Notes under the pieces: generated by a model
What the model was told of the DNA's origin: nothing
What the model saw: the letters and a program-made list of their open reading frames with translations, nothing else
The model's database searches: none
Origin: a virus
DNA length: 41,145 nt
IMG/VR virus record: IMGVR_UViG_3300009553_000007
Span: 1 to 41,145 of that record
Direction: 5' to 3' (one strand)
Shown: piece by piece, positions 15,529 to 24,496 of the stretch
How positions within the stretch are numbered: the first letter of the stretch is position 1
Layout: every line of letters begins with the position of its first letter
Program-made: the position numbers and the translations under genes

Positions 15529-15969
15529 ATGAGCAAATCCAACGCACTCGAAAACGAACTCCTTTTACACCTGCTGCAGAACGCTGACATCGCCTTGATT
15601 GGCGACGCCACTGGCGTCCGCGGTTCATCCACTGCTGGCAGTCTCTACGTGAGCTTGCACACAGCGGACCCTGGCGAAGCTGGGGACCAAACAACCAGCG
15701 AAGCCACATACACCAGTTACGCGCGCGTGGCTGTTGTGCGATCGGCAGGCGGCTGGACAGTCTCGACCAACACAGGCACGAACGCGGCTCTCGTGACATT
15801 TCCGGCGGCGACGGCGGGCACCAACACCGTCACGTATTTCGCTGTCGGCACGAGCATCAGCGGTGCTGGCAAGCTGCTGTTTAGCGGCGCGCTCACGGCG
15901 AGTTTGGCAGTCAGCGCTGGCATCACGCCAGTGTTCGCCATCGGCGCTTTGAGCATCAGCGAAGATTGA
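15529..15969 (+). CDS. Minor tail structural protein (146 aa)
   Basis: A short helix (ENELLLHLLQNADI) is followed by a beta-rich domain with GSLYVSLHTADPGEAGDQTT and EATYTSYARVAVVRS, then TVTYFAVGTSISGAGKLLFS. The LYVSLHTADPGE..Q..NE..Y..YARVAV order is a family I recognise as common in phage tail modules. It probably sits at the tail tip or as a fibre base. The exact location in the virion is unknown. Confidence 0.75.
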   Translation: MSKSNALENELLLHLLQNADIALIGDATGVRGSSTAGSLYVSLHTADPGEAGDQTTSEATYTSYARVAVVRSAGGWTVSTNTGTNAALVTFPAATAGTNTVTYFAVGTSISGAGKLLFSGALTASLAVSAGITPVFAIGALSISED

Positions 15970-16026
15970 GCTGCCCTTTTGCTCTTCCCTCTTTGCTCTT
16001 AGCCCCTAGCCCTTAGCCCCCGACAC
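15970..16026 (+). repeat. Tandem CTTTGCTCTTAGCCC/CCCTTAG leader
   Basis: The leader is a pyrimidine-rich run with CTTTTGCTCTTCCCTCTTTG, then CTCTTAGCCCCTAGCCCTTAG and CCCCCGACAC to the ATG at 16027. There is no Shine-Dalgarno sequence. Confidence 0.75.
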
Positions 16027-17982
16027 ATGGCCACATTTTATCTGGATTACGAAGGCGGCTCCGACGCCGCTGACGGCACGACATTCGCCAACCGTTGGAA
16101 GACGATTACTAGCGGCGCCACTGCCGCGCGCATCGCGCCTGGCGACACCATTCGGATCATGGCCAGTCCGGATCAAACTTCGCTCGGGCAATCCGCCACG
16201 TGGACCAACTTGTCGAAGACCGTCGCGCTGACGACGGCCGTCACCGCCAACGTTGACGACGGCGAAGCCGCGTGGACCGCCAGCGCGAGCGTCACCAGCA
16301 CAGCGGACACCACGTTCTTTAAAGAAAACACCAAGAGCGCCAAGCACGTCATCGCTGCTGGATTCGTCACCGGCCTGGCGGCGTACAAAGCATTTTCCGC
16401 AACGGATTACTCAGCCAAGAAACAGATCAGCTTTTGGATCCGAAACAGTGTGGCAGTCCCGGCCAGCTCGCTCTCGATCAAACTTTGTTCAGACAACGCC
16501 GGCGTCACCAGCGTCAACACCATTGCCATCCCCGCGATTCCGAGCATTAACCAATGGGTCCCCATCACCGTGGACACCGCCGGCGCTCTCGGCGCCTCCA
16601 TTCAATCGGTTGCTCTCTACGTGGATTCCGATTTCGGCGCGGTTGATATTTACCTGGACAACATCATTGCGTGCAAAGACAGCACCGCGGCGGATTCGCT
16701 CACCCTCACCAGTCTGATCGGTAAAAACACCGGCACCGAAACGTGGTACGGCATCCAGAGCATCAATGGCACCACCGTTAAGCTTGATAATGGAGTCAAC
16801 GCCTTGGGCAGCGCTGGGCGTGGGTACTACGGGACCACTGAATCAGTGACCACGTGGAAACGAGAGACCATCAAAACCACGATGATGTCGGCCGCTACAA
16901 CGAACGTTCAGACCACACAGGATTCAGGCACCGCTGGGAATTTAATTACCTACGCAGGGGGCTGGGACAGGACCGCAATGACAAGCCAGTCCGGAGAGAC
17001 GTGGTTTGACGGGCAAAACTGTTTTGGGCGTGGCTTGGCAGTCAACCAGACGTTTGTCTCGATTAACAACCTCCATTTATGCCGGTACCAAGATGGGTTT
17101 TTCATCACGAACAGCCATCTCTGGTTCGACAACATCTCAGCGAATAATTGTGAGATTAACGGGATTTTTTCAAACAACGCCCTCGGCCAACTGTTCTTCG
17201 TGACCATTAAATCCATCAACAACAACTCAGGCAACGGAGCGCGATTCCAAGGCCAGGGGCACTTTGTGACTTCCATCGTGCAAGCCAACAACAACCTAGT
17301 TGCAGGGCTTACGATGAATCAAGGGGACTACTCAGTTGGGTCGGCTCTGGCAGCCAATAATCAGCTCCAAGGGATTTACTCCGACACTCGGAGCATTGGT
17401 AAGGCTGTGATCCGAAACACTGTCACAACAGGAAATTCAGGCGGCATCTTGGCCTTAGGTGGAAACTTTTATTTGAAAGATTGCTCGATCTCCGAATCGA
17501 CGGAAGTGTCTTTCAACAGCACCGCCAACGCCCGCGTCACATCCATCAACCACGATCAAACCGCCAACAACCATTTGATTTTTACAGACGGCGGCCAGAT
17601 CAATTCCACCGCCAGCGTCCGGCACACCGCCAGCGGCATTGCCTGGCAACTCTCTCCGACTAGCACAAACCGTTCGGCCACGTACCCGCTAGACACACTC
17701 GTCACCGCCATCGCCGTCGCGGCCAACGCCCTCGTCACCGTGAACCTCTGGATGCGCCGCACCAACACAGGCATCACTGGAAAGCTTATCTGTCGCGGTG
17801 GCCAGCTCGCGGGCGTCGCGGCTGACGTAGTCGATACCATGACCGCCGCGGCGGACACGTGGGAACAGCGCACCATCACATTCACGCCCACCGAAGCCGG
17901 CGTCATCGAGATCGAGGCGTGGGCTTACGGCGGCACAACGTACAGCCTCTACATCGATGACCTCACAGTGACCCAAGCCTAA
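16027..17982 (+). CDS. Beta-helix tail spike or receptor-binding protein candidate (651 aa)
   Basis: The N-terminus (FYLDYEGGSDAADGTTFANR) has the style of pectin-lyase-like beta-helix proteins (DG..ANRW.TI.....AA...PGD.I.I). A first jelly-roll-like insert (about 70-220: KQISFWIRNSVAV, VDIYLDNI) is followed by a right-handed beta-helix (about 330-510) with N-rich turns (NNLHLCRYQDGFFITNS, NNNSGNGARFQGQGH). A second carbohydrate-binding-like module (about 545-651) ends in YSLYIDDLTVTQA. These suggest a spike that binds, and may cleave, surface polysaccharide. Catalytic residues cannot be identified by eye. Confidence 0.75.
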   Translation: MATFYLDYEGGSDAADGTTFANRWKTITSGATAARIAPGDTIRIMASPDQTSLGQSATWTNLSKTVALTTAVTANVDDGEAAWTASASVTSTADTTFFKENTKSAKHVIAAGFVTGLAAYKAFSATDYSAKKQISFWIRNSVAVPASSLSIKLCSDNAGVTSVNTIAIPAIPSINQWVPITVDTAGALGASIQSVALYVDSDFGAVDIYLDNIIACKDSTAADSLTLTSLIGKNTGTETWYGIQSINGTTVKLDNGVNALGSAGRGYYGTTESVTTWKRETIKTTMMSAATTNVQTTQDSGTAGNLITYAGGWDRTAMTSQSGETWFDGQNCFGRGLAVNQTFVSINNLHLCRYQDGFFITNSHLWFDNISANNCEINGIFSNNALGQLFFVTIKSINNNSGNGARFQGQGHFVTSIVQANNNLVAGLTMNQGDYSVGSALAANNQLQGIYSDTRSIGKAVIRNTVTTGNSGGILALGGNFYLKDCSISESTEVSFNSTANARVTSINHDQTANNHLIFTDGGQINSTASVRHTASGIAWQLSPTSTNRSATYPLDTLVTAIAVAANALVTVNLWMRRTNTGITGKLICRGGQLAGVAADVVDTMTAAADTWEQRTITFTPTEAGVIEIEAWAYGGTTYSLYIDDLTVTQA

Positions 17983-18044
17983 CCGGGCGCCTGTCCTCCA
18001 TAGCTCGCGTAGGAGGAAGGCTCCTGACTAGACCCAAATATAAA
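17983..18044 (+). repeat. Palindromic CCTCCATAGCTC-GCG-TAGGAGG type repeat
   Basis: GTCCTCCATAGCTCGCGTAGGAGG is an imperfect palindrome. A related copy (CCTCCATAGG..CGAAGGAGG) is inside the tape-measure gene near 14720. The last bases before the ATG at 18045 are A-rich (CCCAAATATAAA). Confidence 0.6.
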
Positions 18045-18344
18045 ATGTTCACCTTCGACCATGTTGACCGAGTTGACCGAGACGTTTCCGGCCGCTTCCG
18101 CGTTTGGATCGTCCTCGTTGACGGTTCAGTCTTTGAGAGCTTCGCGTTGAAGTTCGATCACAGTCCCACCGTTGCTGAGCGCAACGCGGCCGTCACAAAT
18201 CTAATCGCAGGCGTGAATGCAAACCGCTATCCACCGCCGCCCGTCGCATGGACGACCGTCATGGGCCAAGCCGCTCACGACAACCTCGTCAGTAAAAACG
18301 TGGAGCGCCTGCAATTGAACGACGGCACCATCATCCGGCTCTGA
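18045..18344 (+). CDS. Hypothetical tail-region protein (99 aa)
   Basis: MFTFDHVDRVDRDVSGRFRV, then LVDGSVFESFALKF is a small beta sheet; the end is helical plus QLNDGTIIRL. It follows the spike candidate and could be its chaperone or a small tail protein, which is inference from position. No family is recognised. Confidence 0.5.
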   Translation: MFTFDHVDRVDRDVSGRFRVWIVLVDGSVFESFALKFDHSPTVAERNAAVTNLIAGVNANRYPPPPVAWTTVMGQAAHDNLVSKNVERLQLNDGTIIRL

Positions 18345-18384
18345 GCATGCCAATTCGCAATCCGCAATCCGCACTCCGCAATTG
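18345..18384 (+). repeat. Tandem AATCCGC heptad leader
   Basis: CAATTCGCAATCCGCAATCC, then GCACTCCGCAATTG runs right up to the ATG at 18385. Confidence 0.8.
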
Positions 18385-19140
18385 ATGTCCCTGCCGCTCA
18401 CCAACTCTCTCGATCTGGCCTATTACAAAACAGGCCCGTTCGCGCGCATCGATGCCAAGAGCACTGTCAACAGTTTGTCCCTGGACGTCCCGTACTATCA
18501 GACCGGGATCTTTGTTGGGCAGCTCATCACCAGCCCCATTGCAGGATCGAGCGCCGGCGTCGCCACTGTTACCGGCACACTCACGGCCTCCGGCGCATTA
18601 GCCGGGTCAAGCGCTGGGGTCGCTACTGTCACTGCGACCGTCACCGCCTCCGGCGCATTGGCTGGATCAAGCGCTGGGGTCGCGACTGTCAGCGCCACAA
18701 TAAGCGCATCCGCTGCCGTTTCCGGATCCAGTGCTGGCGTCGCCACCGTTACAGCCACACTCACGGCCTCCGGCGCGCTGGCCGGATCGATCGCCGGCCT
18801 GGCGACCATCAGCGCCACAGTCACGGCGTCCGGCGCATTAGCCGGATCGAGCGACGGCGTCGCCACCGTCACGGCCACACTCACCCTTCAGGGGGCTATC
18901 GCTGGCACCTGTGCTGGGACCAGCACCTGCAGCGCGACGCTGATCGGCGTAGTCGCTCCCTACACCATCCATCTGAATCTTACGCCTGTGCAGACGTTAT
19001 CTGCATTTGTGAGCCAACGCGCGATCGCCAGCACAACCGTCAGTTACACCGGAAGCACCGCATTCATCAGCTCTCGCGCCCGGTCGAGCACATTCACTCC
19101 TGATCGCGCCGTATCCAGCAACTTTGCCCTTACCCCTTAA
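18385..19140 (+). CDS. Repetitive tail protein with 20-aa tandem repeats (251 aa)
   Basis: The ATG at 18385 is preferred over the TTG three bases before it. After a 45-residue start (SLPLTNSLDLAYYKTGPFAR, then VPYYQTGIFVGQ) come about seven repeats of the type GALAGSSAGVATVTATLTAS, then a unique C-terminus with Thr/Ser-rich strands. Regular Gly/Ala/Val/Thr repeats of this type occur in phage fibre-like proteins and suggest a beta-rich rod. The 60-bp DNA repeats could change copy number. Function beyond tail structure is unknown. Confidence 0.65.
   Translation: MSLPLTNSLDLAYYKTGPFARIDAKSTVNSLSLDVPYYQTGIFVGQLITSPIAGSSAGVATVTGTLTASGALAGSSAGVATVTATVTASGALAGSSAGVATVSATISASAAVSGSSAGVATVTATLTASGALAGSIAGLATISATVTASGALAGSSDGVATVTATLTLQGAIAGTCAGTSTCSATLIGVVAPYTIHLNLTPVQTLSAFVSQRAIASTTVSYTGSTAFISSRARSSTFTPDRAVSSNFALTP
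18531..18950 (+). repeat. Seven tandem 60-bp coding repeats
   Basis: Units begin with GCCGGATCGAGCGCTGG or close variants and continue GTCGCCACTGTCAC, CTCACGGCCTCCGGCGC. They are in phase with the reading frame, so gain or loss of a unit would lengthen or shorten the protein by 20 residues. Confidence 0.8.
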
Positions 19141-19146
19141 AAACAA

Positions 19147-19470
19147 ATGGCCACCCACTACATCAAACGCAACGACATTGCCCGGAAAGTCACAGACATT
19201 CTCACGCTCAACGGCGCCGCCATCAATCTGACTGGGTGCACACTGAGTTGGATCATGCGCAACCGCGCGACTGGTGTTGCCATCAAACAGACCGCCACCA
19301 TCGTCACCGCCGCCACCGGCTCAGTCGAATATCAGTTCGTGACAGGCGACACCGCCACTGCTGGCGTTTACGATTGCGAATGGGAGATTGTTTACACAAC
19401 CGGCTCGAAACCCCTGACCGTCCCTGACGACGGATACATCGTCCTCGAGATCCTCGAAGACCTCGGATGA
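19147..19470 (+). CDS. Tail/baseplate protein with BppU-like N-terminal fold (107 aa)
   Basis: The protein reads HYIKRNDIARKVTDILTLNG, INLTGCTLSWIMRNRATGVA, GSVEYQFVTGDTATAGVYDC and ends PDDGYIVLEILEDLG. This order (ligand strand, LTG.T..F.M, then V.Y.....DT...G.Y..E and P..GYI.L.I) is that of the N-terminal domain of BppU-type baseplate proteins, which anchors receptor-binding complexes. Here the domain stands alone. It is compactly packed, with only six bases after the previous stop. Confidence 0.7.
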   Translation: MATHYIKRNDIARKVTDILTLNGAAINLTGCTLSWIMRNRATGVAIKQTATIVTAATGSVEYQFVTGDTATAGVYDCEWEIVYTTGSKPLTVPDDGYIVLEILEDLG

Positions 19471-19572
19471 GCAAAGCGCGAAGAGCAAAGCGCAGAGCGC
19501 TAGGACCGTGGCTCTGCGAGCCGCAGCTCCTTCCCCTTGGCCCTTTGCCCTTAGCTCTTAGCCCCCCGCCCC
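19471..19572 (+). repeat. Compound repeat leader
   Basis: In order: GCAAAGCGCGAAGAGCAAAG words, a partial GTGGCTCTGCGAGCCGCAG palindrome, then CCCTTGGCCCTTTGCCCTTAG and CTCTTAGCCC units up to the ATG at 19573. It contains no gene. Confidence 0.75.
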
Positions 19573-20334
19573 ATGCGTTTGTTTTACTCTAACTTGATCG
19601 ACCTCGGCGTCGGCACCATCACTGGCAGCTCCGCCGTGGCCACGTTACCGGCTGCCAACGTCGCGCACGAATTCCGCGCCAAAGTTTGGCGGACCGGCAC
19701 GAGCACGGCTGCCGAGTCCATCGTATTCGATCTTGCCAGCGCGCAAACCGTCACAGCATTCATCGCCCTCGATCACACCCTGACGGCGTCCGACACCCTC
19801 ATTAAAATCCAAGGGCACACATCGGACAGTTGGGGATCCCCGGCCTTCACGCAGGTCCTTGGATACGCTGCTGGCCCCATCGCCGCGGTATTCCTGGCCC
19901 GAACGTACCGGTACTGGCGTTTCACCTTCACGAAGTCCAGCGCCGGCGTGAGCCGCGACATCGGCCGCATTTTCCTTGGGACGCATTACGAAACCGCTGA
20001 GCAGCCTGATTACGCTGGTTATGGCGAGACCGTCGAAGACAACACCCAGCTCGTTAAGTCGGTCGGGGGCCAGACGTACGCTGATGCGCAGGCCAGTTAC
20101 CGCGTCATCAAGGTCGATTTCAGTGATACACCGCAAGCGCAGAGCGCTGCATTGGCCGCGCTCATCGCGTACGTCGGCCGGAGCAAAAGCTTTTTCGTGC
20201 AAATCGATACGAGTGCCCCGCTCGACGAGATCCTGTATGTGAAGCTGAGCCACGCATTCGCGCGGAAGGTGAGCGCCTGGGACGCCGAATTCCACTGGGA
20301 CATCAAAGGCCTCGAATTCGAAGAGCAGCTATGA
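19573..20334 (+). CDS. Tail tip structural protein (253 aa)
   Basis: The protein starts with MRLFYSNLIDLGVGTITGSS, then the discoidin-like AESIVFDLASAQTVTAFIAL and WRFTFTKSSAGVSRDIGRIF (seen in carbohydrate-binding jelly rolls), and ends in a region with AFARKVSAWDAEFHWDIKGL typical of distal tail/tip proteins. It lies in the tip gene cluster after the tape measure. A distal-tail-like role is likely but not certain. Confidence 0.6.
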   Translation: MRLFYSNLIDLGVGTITGSSAVATLPAANVAHEFRAKVWRTGTSTAAESIVFDLASAQTVTAFIALDHTLTASDTLIKIQGHTSDSWGSPAFTQVLGYAAGPIAAVFLARTYRYWRFTFTKSSAGVSRDIGRIFLGTHYETAEQPDYAGYGETVEDNTQLVKSVGGQTYADAQASYRVIKVDFSDTPQAQSAALAALIAYVGRSKSFFVQIDTSAPLDEILYVKLSHAFARKVSAWDAEFHWDIKGLEFEEQL

Positions 20335-20422
20335 GCTGCCGCAAAAGCGCTAAGAGCAAAGCGCCAAGCGCCTTTTACCCCTTTGCTCCTAGCCCTTAGC
20401 CCTTTCGCCCTTAGCGCCATTT
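20335..20422 (+). repeat. GCTAAGAGC / CCCTTAG repeat leader
   Basis: AAAGCGCTAAGAGCAAAGCG, then CTTTTACCCCTTTGCTCCTAG, CCCTTAGCCC and TTTCGCCCTTAGC leads to the ATG at 20423. The first half is roughly the reverse complement of the second (GCTAAGAGCAAAG and CTTTGCTCCTAGC), so it can fold as a long hairpin. Confidence 0.7.
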
Positions 20423-21955
20423 ATGGCAACAAAGAATTTCGCCAAAGCCACCGTCAGCACCGGGTACAACGCCACCGCCTTAGTCATCGCAGTTAGCGCT
20501 GGGCACGGCGCAAAGTTCACCGGCATCACACTCCCATTTTTGGCGGTCTGGTGGAACTTCACTGACTACGCCGATCCCAGCGACGACCCCGGCGTCGAGG
20601 TTATCAGCGTCACCGGCATCACCGGCGACATCCTCACGATCGCCCGCGCTCAGGAGAGCACGAGCGCCAGCGTAAAAAACGTCGCAGCCAAAACGTACAA
20701 GCTCCACGCCGGCTTAACCGCTGGCATGTGGGATGGCGTCTCTGGCAGTGCTGTTGTGGCGGACAATCCCTCCGCTCCAGTTGGCCTGACGGCCGTCAAC
20801 GGCAGCGCGGTCACGTACATGCGTAGCGACGCGGCTCCAGCATTGAGTCAGGCGATCGCGCCCGCGTGGACCGCTCAGCACGCTTTCGGCAACGGCATTT
20901 TCATCGGACCCAACTCGGCGGCAGATCACGGCGGCGCTTTGAATGATGGAATGATTCTCTATTCGCACTCTGATGTTGGTGCTGGGGACCTTTCGCCACA
21001 GGAAATCTATACGGACATTTACGACGGGTCTGACGCTTCCTGGTTCAACCTGGTGCTTTATCCGACTGGCGGTAATGGTGCGCGTCTAGGAGTCGGCAAC
21101 ATCACCGGCGCCACTGAAAGAGCAGTGGAGCTTCATGCAACTCCAACTCGAAGCATGGTCCGATTCAATGGCGGCAATGGCAATTGGTTCATCACCCCCG
21201 GAACTGGCAGTCCGGAAACAGTCGTAACGGCTGATGAAGGTTCGATTTATTTGAGAACGGACGGCGGCGCTGGAACAACTTTGTACGTGAAGGAGTCCGG
21301 CGGCGGAAACACAGGATGGCGGGCTGTTGTCAGCATCGATCTCACCGCGGTTTACACCTGGCTGGCCGATCACAAATGGACCAAGAGCAGCCCTTCTACA
21401 ATCCTTGAGATCGAGAATACGAACGCCGGCGGGTTCAGCGAGCTGCTCCTCGATGCCAACGGCACTACCGGTTTTTTACGGCGCGAACTCACCGCACTTT
21501 ATTTGAGCGGCACAGCCGGCGGAAAAATAGCGATCAAAGACAGTGGCGCAACCGAGCTTTGGGACGCCACCGGCCAGCGCTACATCCACTACAAGAAAAC
21601 TCTTACCGACGCCGCCACAGGAATGTTTCGCGTTGCTCTACCCACGTTGAAGATGTGTGGCGGAGTAGTTGATTGGACAATCATCGCCAGCGACGGGACG
21701 GATGTGCAGGCCTTGACCGGCACAACCAAGTACAGCGCCATCAACAAAGGCGGCGTTTACACAAGCACCATCAACACTGTGGACGACGCGCCGGGCGTCT
21801 GCTCGAGCGGAACACTCAGCGCGGTCTTCGCGATCACGACTGGCGTCAACATCATCACCCTGCAAGTCACCCCGGCCGGTTCCCTCACCGAAACCGTGTA
21901 CGAGATTTACTACACCCTGCGGAACAACAGCCCCCAAGCCATCACGCTTTTGTAA
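20423..21955 (+). CDS. Tail fibre-like protein (510 aa)
   Basis: The N-terminus (NFAKATVSTGYNATALVIAV, then GVEVISVTGITGDILTIARA, QESTSASV) matches a short beta-rich attachment domain seen at the N-terminus of many tail fibre or tip proteins (…V….T.I..RAQ..T.A…..G). The remainder is a string of beta-rich segments (IFIGPNSAADHGGALNDGMI, YLRTDGGAGTTLYVKESGGG) and ends in a small C-terminal domain. It is likely a fibre or side protein of the tip. Confidence 0.7.
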   Translation: MATKNFAKATVSTGYNATALVIAVSAGHGAKFTGITLPFLAVWWNFTDYADPSDDPGVEVISVTGITGDILTIARAQESTSASVKNVAAKTYKLHAGLTAGMWDGVSGSAVVADNPSAPVGLTAVNGSAVTYMRSDAAPALSQAIAPAWTAQHAFGNGIFIGPNSAADHGGALNDGMILYSHSDVGAGDLSPQEIYTDIYDGSDASWFNLVLYPTGGNGARLGVGNITGATERAVELHATPTRSMVRFNGGNGNWFITPGTGSPETVVTADEGSIYLRTDGGAGTTLYVKESGGGNTGWRAVVSIDLTAVYTWLADHKWTKSSPSTILEIENTNAGGFSELLLDANGTTGFLRRELTALYLSGTAGGKIAIKDSGATELWDATGQRYIHYKKTLTDAATGMFRVALPTLKMCGGVVDWTIIASDGTDVQALTGTTKYSAINKGGVYTSTINTVDDAPGVCSSGTLSAVFAITTGVNIITLQVTPAGSLTETVYEIYYTLRNNSPQAITLL

Positions 21956-21978
21956 TCTCTGCGCCTCTGCGGTAAAAA

Positions 21979-24198
21979 ATGCCCTTTTCCTCTCAACCCT
22001 TCGGTTCCGTCCCCTTCGGGTCGCTCCCCGCCGGCGTTGCCGGCAGCGCGATCGTCCCCGCTGTGGATCCGGACGCCAGCTCGCAGAATCTTTTCCTCCT
22101 GGAGATCACGGCTGGCCAGGCCTTCACTGGCTGGGTCCTCGAGACCGGCGCAGTTTATAGCGTCCCCATTCGTCTCATCAGTCCCACAGGTCCCAGCCTC
22201 AACTTCATCGTCGTTCGCGAAAACTTTTCCACCATCCTGGTCCGCGTCGCATCGATCGAGGCGTGCCGGCTGAACGCTGGCTCCTGGTTTAGTGACGGCT
22301 CATTCGTGTACGTCCGGCCGTCCGCAGGCCTCGTCGGCGGCATTTGGGCGCAGACCTATCAAGGCATCGCGCAATTTCTGTTTGGCGACGTTGCCCAAAC
22401 TGTCAACGACCAGTTCTACGACCCCCGCATTAAAAGCACGCCGCGGCTGTCGCTTCGCATCGAGCCACGGTTCAGCGGCATCAGTCAGATTGGCGGCGGC
22501 AACTGCACCTTGATCAACGCAGACGGTTTCTTCGACGCGTTGGACGATCTTCAATGGGACGCTGGCACCGCGACATTTCGGCAAGGCATCAACATTGGGA
22601 CCATCAACGCGCCCTACGCCGGCGCGTATCAGACCTTGGGCACCTGGAACATTGAATCCTGGGACATCGATGACGAGAAATTCACGCTCAAATTGAAAGA
22701 GCGGAAGAACAACCTGCAGACCAAGATCCCGATCGACGTTTACACCCGCGAAGAATTCCCGGCCATGCGTCGTGAGGACATTGGCAAGCCCATCCCCATC
22801 GCTTACGGCCGTAACTACGGCGTCAAGCCGATGCTCATCGATCCGACGCTGTATAAATTCAAAGTGGCCGGCCACGCCATCGGCGGCTTTTTCGAAATCA
22901 GAATTCAGCGCACACTCGAGCACACCATTGACCTGGTCCCAGAGACCTGGGTGTTGCAAGCCGCGAACGTGTATCGAACGGCCGCGGCGGAGACCGTCAA
23001 AAACGTGCTGTTCAATACGACCGACCTGGTCGAAGTCAATTCCATCGAGACCGTCGCGTCCACCGATGGCAGTTGGCATCAGCGCAACAACCAGCTTTAC
23101 ATCCATCCGCCGACCGCCGAGACCATCACCAGCGGCATATACACCGTCACAAAAGCTGGGAATACGCAGACCTGGCAAACCGCGAACTTCGCCACGACTG
23201 ACAAAAGCCGCGCTGAGTTCACATTGGGATCCGATTACGACGGCCAGGCGGCCGTCAGTGTTGACTTCATCGGCAAGAGCGTGGCCGGCGTTGCGATCGA
23301 GAACTGCGCCGACATCGTCCGCGACATCCTTGGTTTGATCGGCGAGACCGACATCGATGCTGCCAGCTTCACCGCGGCGCACGATTATTTTACGATCGGC
23401 ATCGATGCCTTCGGCGCCCCCGTGTACGTGCTGCGTCCCTCCCTTTATCTCGACAAAGCCGACGCCGCTGGCAATGCGATCGCAAAAATCAACGAAGTCT
23501 GCGGGACATCCCTCTACGTTGACTATGCGGGCCTCTGGCATTTCGAGGCGTTCGACGTCACCGATGGGAGTGCGACCGTCCCCGGGAGCACCATTCGAGA
23601 AATCTTCACCCAGCTCGACTTCACCAGTTTCCTGAAGTCCACTGCCAACGACAAACTCGCGTCGAAGCTCGTGCTCACGTATGCGAAGCGCGAAGCAGAC
23701 GGCTGGGGTGAACTCCTCGAGCTCGAGCAACTGCCCAATCAGCATCTGCACAACCGCCTTGCTCCCGTCCTCATCGAAAAGACGATCGCGCTCTGGAACA
23801 TCAGAGACGTCCGCTATTTTGCCGAGCGCTTCCTCAACACAGACGGCCAACCACTGCGCGAGCTGCGGACATCCATCCCTTGGCAAGCGTTCGTGTTAGT
23901 GCCCGGGCAAAAGATCAAACTCACGTACGCGCGGCGTCACAATGTCAGCGCAGTATTTGAAGTGCTCGAAGTCGCGCACGATTTACAGAAACGTCTCGTG
24001 ACACTCGTGCTCGGCAACCTCCGATCGTGGGGCGACACGTTTGGCTTCTGGAGTTCCGACGCCCAGGCCGATTGGGATCCAGGTTGGGGCATCGACGAGA
24101 AAATCATTGCCCGCGAAGAGAGCGGTTACTGGACCGACGACAACCAAATGATCGGCAGCACCGACCCCGCCAGCGCGAACCTCTCACGCTGGTGGTAA
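21979..24198 (+). CDS. Tail tip/baseplate hub protein (739 aa)
   Basis: This is a large protein with MPFSSQPFGSVPFGSLPAGV at the start, an N-terminal adhesive-like beta domain (to about 130), then a hub-like body: IDVYTREEFPAMRREDIGKP and IPIAYGRNYGVKPMLIDPTL. The end has VLVPGQKIKLTYARRHNVSA and RLVTLVLGNLRSWGDTFGFW. The GKPIP..YG segment and the VLEV.HD....VTL.LG end are typical of central tail-tip hub proteins of siphoviruses. A GGGAGTGCGACCGTCCCCGG repeat is embedded at 23566. The leader is CTCTGCGCCTCTGCGG. Confidence 0.7.
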   Translation: MPFSSQPFGSVPFGSLPAGVAGSAIVPAVDPDASSQNLFLLEITAGQAFTGWVLETGAVYSVPIRLISPTGPSLNFIVVRENFSTILVRVASIEACRLNAGSWFSDGSFVYVRPSAGLVGGIWAQTYQGIAQFLFGDVAQTVNDQFYDPRIKSTPRLSLRIEPRFSGISQIGGGNCTLINADGFFDALDDLQWDAGTATFRQGINIGTINAPYAGAYQTLGTWNIESWDIDDEKFTLKLKERKNNLQTKIPIDVYTREEFPAMRREDIGKPIPIAYGRNYGVKPMLIDPTLYKFKVAGHAIGGFFEIRIQRTLEHTIDLVPETWVLQAANVYRTAAAETVKNVLFNTTDLVEVNSIETVASTDGSWHQRNNQLYIHPPTAETITSGIYTVTKAGNTQTWQTANFATTDKSRAEFTLGSDYDGQAAVSVDFIGKSVAGVAIENCADIVRDILGLIGETDIDAASFTAAHDYFTIGIDAFGAPVYVLRPSLYLDKADAAGNAIAKINEVCGTSLYVDYAGLWHFEAFDVTDGSATVPGSTIREIFTQLDFTSFLKSTANDKLASKLVLTYAKREADGWGELLELEQLPNQHLHNRLAPVLIEKTIALWNIRDVRYFAERFLNTDGQPLRELRTSIPWQAFVLVPGQKIKLTYARRHNVSAVFEVLEVAHDLQKRLVTLVLGNLRSWGDTFGFWSSDAQADWDPGWGIDEKIIAREESGYWTDDNQMIGSTDPASANLSRWW
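23566..23591 (+). repeat. In-frame GGGAGTGCGACCGTCCCCGG element
   Basis: The sequence is close to the 11584 and 27351 elements and lies in the hub protein gene. It encodes GSATVPGST without a frame change. Confidence 0.55.
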
Positions 24199-24267
24199 CG
24201 GAGCGCGGCTCTATGAGCCGCAGCAAGCCAGCCCCGAAGCCATCGTCCACCAAAAACCAAAAACCAA
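24199..24267 (+). repeat. Palindromic GCGCGGCTCTATGAGCCGC leader
   Basis: GGAGCGCGGCTCTATGAGCC, then GCAGCAAGCCAGCC is a close copy of the element at 4919. CAAAAACCAAAAACCAA follows immediately before the ATG at 24268. Confidence 0.75.
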
Positions 24268-24474
24268 ATGATCACTGAACTTGAGCAACTACGAAGCGCC
24301 AACGCGCTACTCCGGCGACAGAACGCCAGCTTACAGACACGCCTGTCAACTTTGCAGAACGACGTTGATTTCCAACTGCAGGCGATGAAAGAGATCGCCG
24401 CGATCGTCCGTCTGCCCACCGACAAAACGATGGCTTCCTTGCCCGCCTGGATTCGCGAGCACTTCAGCCCTTAG
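24268..24474 (+). CDS. Small coiled-coil protein (68 aa)
   Basis: The segment ELEQLRSANALLRRQNASLQ, continuing with leucine heptads to about residue 40, is a clear coiled coil. The end has PTDKTMASLPAWIREHFSP. It might be a small structural or chaperone protein for the neighbouring fibre. The function is unknown. Confidence 0.55.
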   Translation: MITELEQLRSANALLRRQNASLQTRLSTLQNDVDFQLQAMKEIAAIVRLPTDKTMASLPAWIREHFSP

Positions 24475-24496
24475 CGCTTAGCCCTTAGCCCCCTTT
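24475..24496 (+). repeat. TTAGCGCTTAGCCCTTAGCCC leader
   Basis: Three heptad units run from the stop codon TAG itself up to the ATG at 24497. The stop of the previous gene is part of the repeat. Confidence 0.75.

Noticed and set aside
22300-23886. 528-aa minus-strand frame opposite the tail hub gene
   Set aside because: The + strand has a convincing tail protein in operon context. The minus-strand product is Arg/Val/Gly/Asp-rich without motifs.
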